Assembly (NCBI GenBank): GCA_015178975.1
Contig: WHVD01000008.1
Span: forward strand, 558,001-622,000
Length of the DNA: 64,000 bases
Direction: 5' to 3'
DNA from: Hysterangium stoloniferum
Taxonomy: Eukaryota > Basidiomycota > Agaricomycetes > Hysterangiales > Hysterangiaceae
Shown here: in pieces, positions 21,889 through 32,532 of the stretch
How positions within the stretch are numbered: position 1 is the first letter of the stretch
Layout of the letters: each line of letters opens with the position of its first letter
Translations under genes and position numbers: made by a program
Notes under the pieces: model-generated
What the model was told of the DNA's origin: nothing
What the model saw: the letters and a program-made list of their open reading frames with translations, nothing else
Databases searched by the model: none

Positions 21889-22012
21889 TGGAGATCAAAC
21901 CCTATTACAGCCCCTATCAAATTATACTTGTACTATCTGGTTATACTCTGATATGTCCCTTTAACCTTTGATGATCTGTTTATTCTATGTCTCACCTATG
22001 ACCATACATATA

Positions 22013-23618
22013 CAGTGCCTCAAAAAACCCTTCTCATGTTTTATACTTCAGATGTATATTCCACATGATTCAAAGAATAAAAATGCAAAAATATTAAAGA
22101 TATTTGTGAATATGCTCTATCATATCTAGATTGTCAACGTACAATACCATTACATAATCTCCAAATATGGAAATACTACAAATATTTTTATACAAGAGAT
22201 TCATGAGAAGGGTTTTTTTGCTGGCAGGTTTGATGACTATAAGTGCTTATAGTCATGTGACTTTGTTGATTTTTACTTCCAGTTGGGTCCTATCAACAAA
22301 ATCACATGATATCACATGATGTCACATGACCATGTTGTACTGGAGTATAAATATATGGCTTTTAGCAACCAGCAATGCCCCAATTCCCAAAATGCACACT
22401 TTATCTCTTGCCAGCCAGAATCATATCCTCTCATTGCTTGATGTTGGCCACTCAGCTAGCCACATTGCAGCTTCTACTGGTCATAGCATTTCCACAGTCT
22501 CTAAGCTTTGCTCTAAGCATCATTCTCATCTCTCAAAGTCCATTGGTGGTCGTCCCTCAAAGCTTTCCCCTACCAACATTTAATATGCACAGCGCCTCAT
22601 CAGCTCTGGGAAGGCTGACACTGCTGTTGATGTGACCAAAGCCCTTAGGAATCTCACCAACCAGTCCATCTCTACCCAAACTGTGCACAATAGTCTCAAG
22701 ATGGTTGGGATGAAGGCTGTGATGAAGAAGAAAAAGCCCCTTCTCAGCAAGAAGCATAGGAAGGCAAGGATGGACTTTGCTATAGCACATCAGCATTGGA
22801 CTGTGGAGGACTGGAAGAAGGTGGTATGGTCTGATGAAACCAAAATCAACAGGTTGGGATCAGATGGGAGGAAGTGGGTCTGGAAAAAGGCTGGGGAGGG
22901 TTTGAGTAACAGGCTGGTTCAGGGGACTCAGAAGTTTGGAGGAGGATCTGTGATGGTATGGGGGTGTATGCTGTGGGAAGGAACTGGGTATGTTTGCAAG
23001 ATAGATGGGAGGATGGATGGAGACCTTTATCTCAAGATTATGGAGGAGGACCTTCAAGCCAGCCTCAACTATTATGGAAAATCTGTGGGTGATGTCATCT
23101 TCCAGCAAGACAATGACCCCAAACATACCTGCAAGAAGGCCCAGACTTGGTTTCAAAATAATAATTTCAATGTCCTCCCATGGCCAGCACAATCTCCAGA
23201 CCTCAACCCCATTGAACACTTGTGGGAGCATATCAAGAGGAGGCTGGGGGAGTATGAGGTTAAACCAAAAGGGATACTGGAGTTGTGGGAGAGGGTGGAG
23301 GAGGAGTGGAACAAGATTGATGCAGAGGTGTGTCAGAATTTGATTGGGAGTATGCCTAGGAGGGTTGCAGCTGTGTTGAAGGCAAAGGGTGGCTATACCA
23401 AGTACTGAATATAAGTAGTTTTGTGGGTCAGAGTGGTCAGCAAAAAAACCCTTCTCATGAGTCTCTTTGGAGATTATGTAATGGTATTGTACTTCCACAA
23501 TCTAGATATGATAGAGCATATTCACAAATACTTTTGATATTTTTGCATTTTTATTCTTTGAGTTACATGGAATATACATCTGAAGTATAAAACATGAGAA
23601 GGGGTTTTTGAGGCACTG
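22013..23618 (+). mobile_element. Tc1/mariner element Tc1-A (1606 bp)
   Basis: Ends are inverted repeats of roughly 200 bp beginning CAGTGCCTCAAAAA. TA precedes the left end (22011-22012); the right flank is AA, so one copy of the target TA has mutated. An inverted copy of the terminal motif (CATGAGAAGGGTTTTTTTG) lies at the inner edge of each repeat (~22203 and ~23440). Encodes one transposase. Confidence 0.85.
22392..23408 (+). pseudogene. Tc1/mariner transposase, DD34E (one premature stop)
   Basis: ATG at 22392. The N-terminus has a paired helix-turn-helix (HILSLLDVGHSASHIAA, STVSKL) and GRPSKLSP linker. A TAA at 22581 replaces the Gln seen in Tc1-B; downstream the frame is open to 23408. 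Catalytic motifs: VVWSDETKI (D), FQQDNDPKHT (D) and SPDLNPIEHLW (E), with 34 residues between the second D and E, as in Tc1-like enzymes. Ends GGYTKY. Expected role: cut-and-paste transposition at TA. A single stop makes it a recent casualty; suppression or repair could not be judged from sequence alone. Confidence 0.9.
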
Positions 23619-23895
23619 AAGTTTATTTGTCATTGGTATTTCTGCTCTTCCCTTAGTTAGTATTTTCTAGACACCAATAACTTGTATATACAGTGAAACC
23701 CTTCCAATGATTTTTAGTTGTGCAAAGATTCTTGAATAACTCAAGAACCACTGTAGATACAGACCTGAAATTTGGATGTTGGTTAGGTCTATATGTTATC
23801 TATATGCTCTTAGAATATTATGACATACACATTAGTATTTCCCACGCTATAAATAAAATAATAATAAAATCACATTGGAAGGGTTTTGTCCCAGT

Positions 23896-23952
23896 CACAT
23901 GATTAGCACAAAACCTTATTGATTGTTGGCAAATAAGGTTTTGTTTAATCAT
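23896..23952. promoter_or_regulatory. Hairpin upstream of the Tc1-B transposase
   Basis: GTCACATGATTA..ACAAAACCTTATT is followed after ~9 nt by its inverted copy ending TTTAATCATGTGAC. It lies between the terminal repeat and a TATATATA box (~23970). Tc1-A has a related but less perfect hairpin with TCACATGA boxes at ~22254-22330. Confidence 0.5.
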
Positions 23953-24032
23953 GTGACCTGTCAAAATTAGATATATATATAGCTGTTCACTTTCTAGTTC
24001 AACAACATCCCCACAACTCAACATTGTATACC

Positions 24033-25051
24033 ATGAAAGCTCTTACTCCTACTCAGGTTAGCCACATTCTCACTTTGCTCAATAAGGGCAAGTCTGCTTC
24101 TCAGATCTCTGCAATCACTGGCAGAGGTCTTTCTACTATATCCAGAATTTGCTTTACCCATTGCTCATCACTTGCCAAAGCACCTGGTGGCTGTCCATGC
24201 AAGCTTTCTCCCTCAGATATTCATCATTCCATCCAACAAATCACTTCTCAGAAGGCAGAATGTGCCACTGAGGTCACCAAAATCCTTCAAAATATAACTG
24301 GAGAGTCCATTTCAGTGAAGACTGTTCATAGAGCACTCAAGAAGGCTGGAATGAGGGCTGTGGTGAAGAGAAAAAGGCCTTTACTCACTAAGAGGCATAG
24401 GAAGGCAAGGATGGACTTTGCTTTGGCACACAAGGACTGGACTGTGGATGATTGGAAGAGGGTTGTTTGGTCAGATGAGACAAAAATCAATCATTTGGGA
24501 TCAGATGGGAGGAAGTGGGTGTGGAAAAGGGCAGGAGAGGGGCTCAGTGATAGGGTGGTTGAGGGTACAGTCAAGTTTGGAGGAGGAAATCTGATGTTGT
24601 GGGGCTCTATGTTGTGGGAAGGTCCAGGATATTCCACCAAGATTGATGGAAGGATAGATGCTGACCTTTATGTTAGCATTTTGGAAGATTAACTTCAAGC
24701 AACCATGGAGTATTATGGCAAGAACACAGAAGATGTGGTCTTTCAGCAGGACAATGACCCCAAACACAAGAGCAAAAAGGCCACCAATTGGTTTAAAGAC
24801 AATGGATTTGTGGTCATGGTATGGCCACCTCAGTCTGCTGACCTTAATCCAATTGAATACCTCTGGTATTACCTCAAAAAGGAGGCTGGGAGAGTGTGAA
24901 GTGGCACCCAAGAGTATTCATGAGTTGTGGGAGAGGGTTCAGACAGAGTGGGAGAAGATCCCTACCTCTACTTGTCAAGAACTTGATAGAGAGTATGCCT
25001 AGAAGGGTTGAGGCTGTTTTGAAGGCCAAGGGAGGCTATACCAAGTACTAG
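24033..25051 (+). pseudogene. Tc1/mariner transposase, DD34E (stop and frameshifts)
   Basis: MKALTPTQVSHILTLLNKGK starts at 24033. HTH region, then VVWSDETKI, FQQDNDPKHK and SADLNPIEYLW (DD34E spacing of 34). In-frame TAA near 24690, a frameshift near 24890 (after LKKEAG) and another near 24985; the protein can be followed across frames to GGYTKY at 25051. Clearly homologous to the Tc1-A enzyme but a distinct lineage. Confidence 0.9.
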
Positions 25052-25596
25052 ATTGTTTGATTTGTATTTTTGTTATACCAGGGACAAAACCCTTCCAATG
25101 TGATTTTATTAGTGTTTTATTAATAGTGTGGGAAATACTAATGCTTATGTCATAATATTCTAAGGGCATATAGATAACATATAGACCTAACCAACATCCA
25201 AATTTCAGGTCTGTATCTACAGTGGTTCTTGAGTTATTCAAGAATCTTTGCACAACTAAAAATCATTGGAAGGGTTTTGTCCCTCACTGTAAACCTGCTG
25301 TAATGTAGCTACTAAGCAATTGGAATATTGACTTAGATACCCCTCTAGTCCTCTAGTCTCTGACTCCACTATCCATTCATGACCTCCACATTCCAATGCC
25401 ATCCGATTTCACAACCCAACCTACATTTACGACTTTGACCTCAACTTCAATATTCATCACTTCAGTTCCCGGCTGTTTGCATATGGCTCCTCTGATCACT
25501 GAGTATTATCCTATACATTTGAAATTTAAGGATGTTCAATGGTAGCTTTGTGAGGGCACAGCACATAAGCTGAAGCCAAGTCCTTCCATTTGGTCC

Positions 25597-25862
25597 TGTA
25601 AGGGAGTGAGACTCCCTACACTGTGATTTGGTAATAATTAGTTCTATTGTTGTCCACATCCTATTGTAGTCCACATCCTATTGTATTGTAGTCAACATCC
25701 TATTGTAGTCCACATCCCATTGTTGCTCACATCCCATTGTTCTCCACTAGTATATATTATGTACATGTGGATTTCAATACAGTAGTGGTTTATTCCTCAT
25801 CACTCATTCTAGTGTCTGTCTGCACCTGCAGCAGATACTAGGCAGCAGATACTAGTCTTACA
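25597..25862 (+). mobile_element. Small solo LTR (266 bp), possibly Ty1/copia
   Basis: TGTAAGGGAGTGAG...TAGTCTTACA with flanks GTCC (25593-25596 and 25863-25866). Contains a run of CACATCCTATTGTAGTC-type tandem repeats (~25640-25745) and TATATATTATG (~25751). Family assignment is a guess from size and ends. Confidence 0.65.
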
Positions 25863-25939
25863 GTCCCCATCAGTTCCCTGAACCTTCCATCCCAGTTCTT
25901 AACAACTCCTTCAAGCACCCATCAAAATTTTAGCCACAG

Positions 25940-26337
25940 TGTGAAGAGTGGTGGAAGTTCTGACCATTCTATATATGAAGAAATGAGTAGAAGAGGAAGA
26001 ATGATTCGAGTGGAGGCCTTAACTGTTATCATTCAAGGCCTGAAGTGTTAGATAGCTCAGATAATGCTACCTATGTGGTAGCTGACACATTACCCTGATC
26101 ACTGCTCATTGTAGACCTAGTTTATGTCTTATGAGTGGTGGTGCTTGGGTAAAAGTGTGTCTGTTTGTTTGGTGCTGAGTGCACCCACAAGTATACACAG
26201 AGCTTCGAACTAATGAAATGGTGCAATATTTGAAGAATATAAAGGATAGAAAAATATGAATAAAATGTGTACAATATAAATAAAATAAAAGGAGTGTTTT
26301 ACCACAATGAAACTGTGGTAAAAGCATACCCTTCACA
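25940..26337 (+). mobile_element. Solo LTR-C, copy 3 (398 bp)
   Basis: TGTGAAGAGTGG...CCCTTCACA with target duplication CACAG (25935-25939, 26338-26342). Near copy 2 in sequence with an internal deletion. Confidence 0.85.
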
Positions 26338-26707
26338 CACAGAAATGAATTTTGTTTTGTGGAATGTTTCAGAATAGGGTAGAGTAGCTACTATATCACC
26401 CTAGGTTGGAAATGATGATGAAACACCCTTCTCCTAGGGGTGGCTCACCAATTTCTTCAACTTTTCATATGAAAATGTAAATTGTGGACCATTCCTTTCA
26501 AGGTTAAATGCATGATTTTACCAGTGCACACCTAAACTAGCACCAAACCTATCATGTCAGAAGGTAATTCATGAACTAACACATTGATTGACACACAAGT
26601 ACTTCTATTACAAGTCAATTAAACCCTTGTAGATTGTGCATCACAATAATCCAACTCATACTATTTTTAATACCCTAACCCTAAAATAGCCTAAGAGATA
26701 CACATCT

Positions 26708-27491
26708 TGTTAGGATCCCTGTGTTAAGATCTAAGCAAGGGAGGCAAAAGGGGATCATTTTGGAGGTCTGAAAATGGTAAATTGTACTAATAAGAAGGTC
26801 CAATAAGGCAAAGTGGAGCTTGGCTTCAATATGTGTTGTGCCCTTGTATGAACTGTTAGGGTGCTCTGGTATTTAAAACAGAGCAGATAGTATGATAAAG
26901 ACTAAAGATGACACTTAACTTAATCAACTGGAGGGCCAAAAATACTAAGGGTTGTAGAGTGAAGAGTATTAAGAGGAATGTAAAGAGGACTTAAGCAAGT
27001 GAAGGGGAGGGTAATCTAGGTTGAGTTCCAAACTAGAGAACTGTAGCATACATGAGAAAGACTTTATACTACAGTGAGACAGATGATCAGAGGTCCAATT
27101 AGAGAAGTGAGAGGTCATGATGGGTCAAAAGAAGTATGGAAAGGAACAAGGAACAAACTAGAACTAAATGTGATGTAACAAAGGTATTTTAAAAGGTATG
27201 AGGTGGCAAATAACCTTTACACCTAGAATGGATGAAGAGAGAGCATCAGAACAGAGACAGAATGGAATTCCTAAAAGGGTATTCTATAATGAAACAGGTT
27301 TTGGGATGCTGAGGTGGTGGTACCATGTTCTGGGGCTCTGATGTCATGGTGCCAGAGGGTTACAAGGGTACAAACAAGTTGCAGGGGCTGAAGGACAGGG
27401 ATAACAACATAAGCCAAGTGTCAGGGTCCCAGAAAAAGTTGTCAAGGTAAGACCAAGTTGTGGGGGGCCAAAAAGAGTAAGGATCCTAACA
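26708..27491 (-). mobile_element. Degenerate LTR relic
   Basis: Plus-strand ends TGTTAGGATCC and GGATCCTAACA are perfect inverses. A diverged GCTGAAGCCAAGTCC box lies at ~26815-26860 on the minus strand, so the LTR is minus-oriented. No target duplication found. 26343-26707 and 27492-28180 hold no gene that I can see; both are AT-rich. Confidence 0.5.
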
Positions 27492-28179
27492 CCCAGACAA
27501 TCAGTCCCCCACCACCTTGTTTTACTCTCCTTATCCTCTGGCCTCCTGCTATTGGTACTCCCAACCATGGTGTCACTGCCCACAGTGCCCTGACACTTGG
27601 TTCACTATAGCTTTCTCTTTTCATTGTCCCATCCCATCTCTGTCCTGATGCTCTCCTGTCACCTATTCTATGTATGTAAACATTATTTGCTACCTCATAC
27701 CCATTAGAATACTTTTGTTACATTGTATTTAGTTTCAGTTTGATCCCTACTCCTTTCCATGCTAGGAAATTGTCAATTTCTTCAAGATTTCACAAACACA
27801 TTTTTTGAATTTCCATAGTGTTTGTGACCAAGGAAAACCTTTTTGAAATATATAATTATTCCATGATTTCACACATAATTAAATTGTAAATTTCATTACA
27901 GTTTTCCCCTTGACAAAAAATTAAGAAAATTTTGTCTTGGCACAAGATTTTTTCAGGCAAAAATTCAGTTTTCACTCAATTCCCTGAGGGGCAAAATTAA
28001 GTAGAAATATGTAGTTTTCAATTGGTTTCTCTAGGCACATTATTACAGTTTTCATGGGATTTTGTTGGGTGGAAAACCCTAACAAAATACAGGGTTTTTT
28101 AAAAGTTTCCTTATTCAGAAAATCCATAAAAAAGAGGCTATTTCCAACAATATTTCCTCAGAATTTCCTCATCCAAATT

Positions 28180-28580
28180 TTTAGAATTTTCCATACACTT
28201 GGTTGAAGTTTAGGGACAGCAGCTTCTCTTCTAGAGCAGATTGCCACAGTTCTGTGTCTAGGCACTCAAAAGTCTATTTCAGTGTACTTGGTAAATCATT
28301 GTTTAACAACTTTGCATTTGCAATTTCAGAAAAGTGGCTCATTGTTAAGTGGTCCAAACTCTGCGATAAACTGTTTGGTCTCTGGATTTGGTGACTCATG
28401 CCCTTGGAGCTGTTCAGGCATCCTATTGTGCAGCCTCTTCATCAAGTGTATACTGATAATCTTGGTTTATATTGTCAGGTCATCATTCTCATATGCTACA
28501 CCTAGTTTCTGGTCCAAGTCAATATCCAGATCTGTGAGGTGGGGTGGTAGTATAGGTGGCATTTGGGCCTGTCTTCAGGT
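28180..28580 (-). pseudogene. Decayed coding fragment, family unknown
   Basis: On the minus strand a frame with few stops reads PPHLTDLDIDLDQKLG, then after one stop RMPEQLQGHESPNPETKQF. The composition looks like protein, but I recognise no domain. It abuts the repeat at 28575. Confidence 0.35.
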
Positions 28581-28880
28581 GTCAGAAAAATCCGAAAATC
28601 CTGATCAGGCCTGTCGGCCTGGCTGAATGCCAACATACCTGATGCCCACTGCTCAGGCCTGAACAGGGGTCAAGCCACCTGATTGTGCCTGGTGCACCCA
28701 AGTATCAGACCGGCAGTGCTCGGCACACAGGCCAGCTCCTTGCTGAAGGGTCACACAGCCTGCCACAAGGTCACATAGCCTGCCACAAAGTCACACAGCC
28801 TGATCAAGGCCTGCACAGACACCTGGCAGTCTGACTAAGATCTGTGCAGACACTCTGTGTGTAGGTATGCTTTAGGCTGC
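28575..28880 (+). repeat. GCCTGATCAGG-rich repeat, copy 1
   Basis: Starts GTGTCAGAAAAATCCGAAAA; an inverted relative ends at ~41627 (TTTTCGGATTTTTCTGACA). Both are full of AGGCCTGATCAGG and GCCTGTC-type words. Termini look mobile; class unknown. Confidence 0.55.
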
Positions 28881-30089
28881 ACTGTTGAAGGACAGTGACT
28901 CTGACCTGCGATCAAGAGCAGTATCATTTGTGGGGAAGATGTCAGAAAGAGGTACAGTACAGTGTGGTGATAGAATGAGAATCCAGCTGACGTTTGACCA
29001 AAGCTGAATTTCGAGCCACCATTGAGGGTGTCATTACCCCCATTGTTGCACTGTTAAAGGAGTCTAACTTTGATGTTCAATCAAGTGCAGTTTCCATCCT
29101 GGGGATGGTGTCAGAGCAAGGTGCAGTGTGATAATGGAATGGGAATCCAACTGACATTTGACCAAAGCCAGATTGGGAGCCACCATTGCACCTGTCATTC
29201 CTGACATTGTCACACTGTTGAAGGACTCTGACTCTGACATTCAATCACAGGCAGTATCGGCCCTGGAGAAGGTTTCAGAGCAAGGTGCAGTGTGTGATAA
29301 TGAGATGAGAATGCAGCTGACATTTGATGACAGCTGAACTTCGAGCAGCTATTGTGCATGTGATTCCTGACATTGTTGCACTGTTGAAGCACTCTGATAA
29401 TTGTGTTCAACAGTTTACAGTATGGGTCCTGGGGACATTTTCAAAGCAAGGTGCGGTGTGTGATAATGGGATGGGAGTCCAGCTGACATTTGACCACAGC
29501 CAAATTTCAAGCTGCCATCGTGCCTGCCATTCCCAACATTGTTGCCCTGTTGAATGATTCTCATCATTTTGTTTGAGTACGCACTGTAGTGGCCCTTGTG
29601 AACATTTCAAAACAAGGTGTGGTGTGACAATGGGACAGGTATCCAACTGACATTTGACCACAGCCAAATTTCACATCACCATTGCAGGTGTCATTCCCAA
29701 CATTCTTTCACTTTTGAAGGATTCTGAACCTTTCTTTCGATCATGCACAGTACATAAACTGGCAAACTTTTCAGAGCAAGGTATGGTGTGATAATGGAAT
29801 GGGAGTCCAGCTCACATTTGACCACAGCTGAATTTCAAGCTGCCATTAGGCCTGGCATTCCCGACATTGTTGCATTTTTGAAGGACTCTGACTGTTCCAT
29901 TCAATCAAGCACAGTATCGACCCTGGCGAAGTTTTTAGAGCAAGGTGCGGTGTGATAATAGGATGGAAATCCAGCTGACATTTAGCCACAGCCAGATGGC
30001 GAGCCACCATTGCACCTGCCATTACCAATATTGTTGCAATATTGAAGGACTGTGACTCTGATGTTTGAGAAAGTGCAATATCGGTCCTG

Positions 30090-30620
30090 GGGGTATCAGC
30101 AGCACCACATCCTGACAGAAAGTGGAAAGGAGAAAGAGCGGGGAGATTAGAACCTGTGGAAGGAGGGCAGGAGAGACAAATTGGCAGCATCGAAGGTGGG
30201 AGGGAACGTAAACCAATGGCGTTGAGGGACTGGCACTGGAGCGGAATCAAAATCAACATGACAAAGATGGCGAATGTAAATGTAAACACAACATCACAAT
30301 ATACCACCAAGCACAGGTCCACCCTGCATACAACCAGTGAAGGCATCCTGGCCAACTTCGTTAAGCAAGAAACCCGGTGCTACATCCACTATGAAACCTG
30401 CCACAATGCGAATAACATCAATGGTCACACCTACAAATGATCCAGGCTTGGTACAACGTCGAGTGCAGCTTCGATAGCTGGTGCTCATGGTAGTGGCAGT
30501 GGAAACGGGTGTACAGGAACAGAAGCAATGCTATATACAGTGCCTCAAATGACCTGTGCATTATTTTAGCTTCACTTACAGCTTCATCCTGGCTTAGGTG
30601 TTAGAGATTCGGCATACGAC
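30090..30620. other. Unrelated insert in the HEAT array
   Basis: 530 bp without the repeat unit, between degraded units. No recognisable protein. Contains TATATACAGTGCCTCAAA at ~30532, which matches the tip of Tc1-A for 13 bp, but no matching second end. Confidence 0.4.
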
Positions 30621-30870
30621 TGGAAGATTTCAGAACAAGGTGTGGTGTGTGATGATGGAATAGGAGTTCAGCTGACATTTGACCACAGCCAGATTGGGAG
30701 CCACCATTGCACCTGCCATTCCCAATATTGTTGCACTGTTGAAGGACTCTTCCTCTGACATTCTATCAAGTGCAGTATCAGGCCTGGGGAAGGTTTCAGA
30801 GCAAAGTGCAGGGTGTGATAATTGGATAGGAATCCAGCTGACATTTGACGACAGTGGAATTGCGAGCTGC

Positions 30871-31017
30871 CATTGCACCTGCCATTCCCACCATTGCACC
30901 TGCCATTCCCACCATTGCACCTGCCATTCCCACCATTGTACCTGCCATTCCCACCATTGCACCTGCCATTCCCACCATTGTACCTGCCATTCCCACCATT
31001 GCACCTGCCATTCCTGC
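30871..31017 (+). repeat. 21-bp minisatellite within a HEAT exon (7 copies)
   Basis: CATTGCACCTGCCATTCCCAC is repeated about seven times with GCA/GTA variants. The 21-bp length is in frame and repeats APAIPTI, the first-helix segment of the HEAT exon. It produces spurious long ORFs on both strands. Confidence 0.85.
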
Positions 31018-31952
31018 CATTATTGCACTGTTGGAGGAGTCTAACCATGACATTCAATCAAGTGCAGTATTGGTATATTTCAGAGCAAGGTGCAGTGTGT
31101 GATAATGGGGTGGGAATCCAGCTGACATTTGGCTGCAGCCAAATTGCGAGCTGCCATTGCACCTGCCATTACTGATATTGTTTCACTGTTGAAGGGCTCT
31201 GACTGTTGACTTCAATCAATCGCAGTATTGTTTGTGAGGAAGATATCAGGGCAAGGTGAAGTGTGTTAATGGGATGGGAATCCAGCTAACAATTGAGCAT
31301 AGCTGAATTTCGAGCTGCCATTGAGGGTGTCATTCCCACCATTGTTGCACTGTTGAAAGACTCTGACATTCGATCAAGTGCAGTGTCAGTGCTGGGCAAG
31401 GTTTCAGAGCAAGGTGCAGTGTATGCTAATGGTATAGGAATCCAGCTGACATGTGACCACAGCCAAATTGCAAGCCATCATTGAGAGTGTCATTCCCACC
31501 ATTGTTGCACTGTTGGAGGATGCCAACTATTGTGTTCGATCAAGTGCAGTATTGGCCTTGGGAAAGGTTTTAGAGCAAGTTACGATGTGTGATAAAGGGA
31601 TGGGAATTTAGCTGACATTTGACCACAGCCGAATTTTGAGCCACAATTGTGGGTGTCATTCCCACCATTATTGCACTGTTGAAGGACTCCTACTATCCAG
31701 TTTGATTGAGTGCATTGTCATTCATAGGAAAGGTTTCAGAGCAAGATGCAGTGTGTGATAATGGGATGGGAATCCAGCTGACATTTGACCACAGTGGAAT
31801 TTCATGCCGTGTCATTCCCACCATTGTTGCACTATTGAAGGACTCTGACTCTCACGTTCAACCAAGTGCAGTATCATGCTGCTTCAAGCCTACATGCCAC
31901 CACACCCACTTCCTTGGTGCTGAGCTTGGACAACATTTAAGTTCACTCCTCT

Positions 31953-32532
31953 GTGACGAGTCCACAACACCTATTACTATTGCCAGCCACTTGTTCCCAG
32001 CTTCCCATTGGAGGATGTCTTTCCCTCCCAGGTGGCTCTCGCTCATGCCAACCACCTCCTGATAGCTCTGGTCTATCCACTGACAGCTCTTCTCTGTCCC
32101 CTGAAGTTTGCGCATCCATTATTTTACCTTGCAGTGGTGAGCCACTGCTCCTCTCCATTGAGTCAAAGGTGCAACCATCTTGGACCTATGTACTAGCATC
32201 GTCCCCTGCTGATGGCGACTTCCTGCTTCCCCATGCTCATCTCTTCCCTCCTCGAGGGAATCCCACACCATGCCCCAATTCCGATCCCCATATCAATGTA
32301 TGTCCAGGTGATGCCTCCACACTACCCTGTGTATCTTCTACCCTCAACCAAGATGCATGGGTCTTTTTCTTGGCAGACTATCTGGACCAACTGTTTGTAG
32401 TTGCCCTATTGCATATCATCAGCCATGGCTGTGACATCGGCTTCGTAGGTGACAGGGCATGTAGCCAATCATGTCCTAATCTTCCTACCACTTCTTCCTT
32501 CCCTGATGCAATTGCTTCTGATATTGACACCC
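31953..32532 (+). pseudogene. Reverse-transcriptase-like fragment, upstream half
   Basis: The end of this frame reads DQLFVVALLHIISHGCDIGF, NLPTTSS and AIASDIDT, a pattern I associate with the region before RT in DIRS-like and similar fungal retroelements. It is cut at the A2 target site; beyond A2, at 40867, a frame continues with IPPLPHFFSSPLGVAARKHS, like the SPLGVVPKK motif at the RT N-terminus. The upstream S/P-rich part is unassigned. Confidence 0.45.

Larger units (their letters stand above)
23691..25289 (+). mobile_element. Tc1/mariner element Tc1-B (1599 bp)
   Basis: TA target duplication on both sides (23689-23690, 25290-25291); the undamaged LTR-B reads CTTGTATATGAACCCGCTG at this point. 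Inverted repeats are ~215 bp; the left tip has lost ~8 bp compared with the right (CAGTGAGGGACAAAACCC). Inner inverted copies of the terminal motif lie at ~23873 and ~25080. Confidence 0.9.
20463..25904 (+). mobile_element. Solo LTR-B opened by five nested insertions
   Basis: Starts TGTTATGACTGTGTCACAACCC, ends CAGTTCTTAACA; target duplication ACTCC at 20458-20462 and 25905-25909. The LTR-B sequence is recovered in pieces: 20463-20574, 21894-22012, 23619-23690, 25292-25592 and 25867-25904. The inserts are solo LTR-A (with LTR-C inside), Tc1-A, Tc1-B and a small LTR. No internal element sequence, so a solo LTR. Confidence 0.8.
28940..31880 (+). pseudogene. Tandem array of HEAT-repeat exons and introns (~14 units)
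   Basis: Units of ~160-168 bp. Each contains a ~117-bp exon encoding one HEAT-like repeat (consensus AEFRAAIEGVIPTIVALLKD followed by SSAVSALGKVSEQ) and a ~49-nt intron GTGCAGTG...CTGAC...CAG with a fungal branch-point. Introns sit at the same phase (G|CC Ala codon), so units are symmetric and can duplicate without frame change. Most units have stops or lost splice sites, and 30090-30620 is foreign, so the gene is dead. HEAT arrays are protein-interaction solenoids; in fungi they can form the C-terminal part of NLR-like proteins, but no NACHT or NB-ARC domain is present here. Confidence 0.7.

Noticed and set aside
26708-27491. DNA transposon because of TGTTAGGATCC inverted ends
   Set aside because: The diverged GCTGAAGCCAAGTCC box and TG...CA ends fit an LTR relic better; no target duplication supports either firmly.
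27344-27624. Minus-strand ORFs with GP-rich protein
   Set aside because: They overlap the LTR relic end and show no motif or splice logic.
30532-30550. Tc1-A-like tip TACAGTGCCTCAAA
   Set aside because: Only ~13 bp match and no second end, so not called as an element.
30871-31017. Possible CRISPR array
   Set aside because: Tandem 21-bp units without spacers, in a spliced eukaryotic context.
30630-31057. Long ORFs on both strands with W-E-W-Q or HLPFPPL repeats
   Set aside because: They are by-products of the 21-bp minisatellite, which is open in several frames; the meaningful frame is the HEAT exon.
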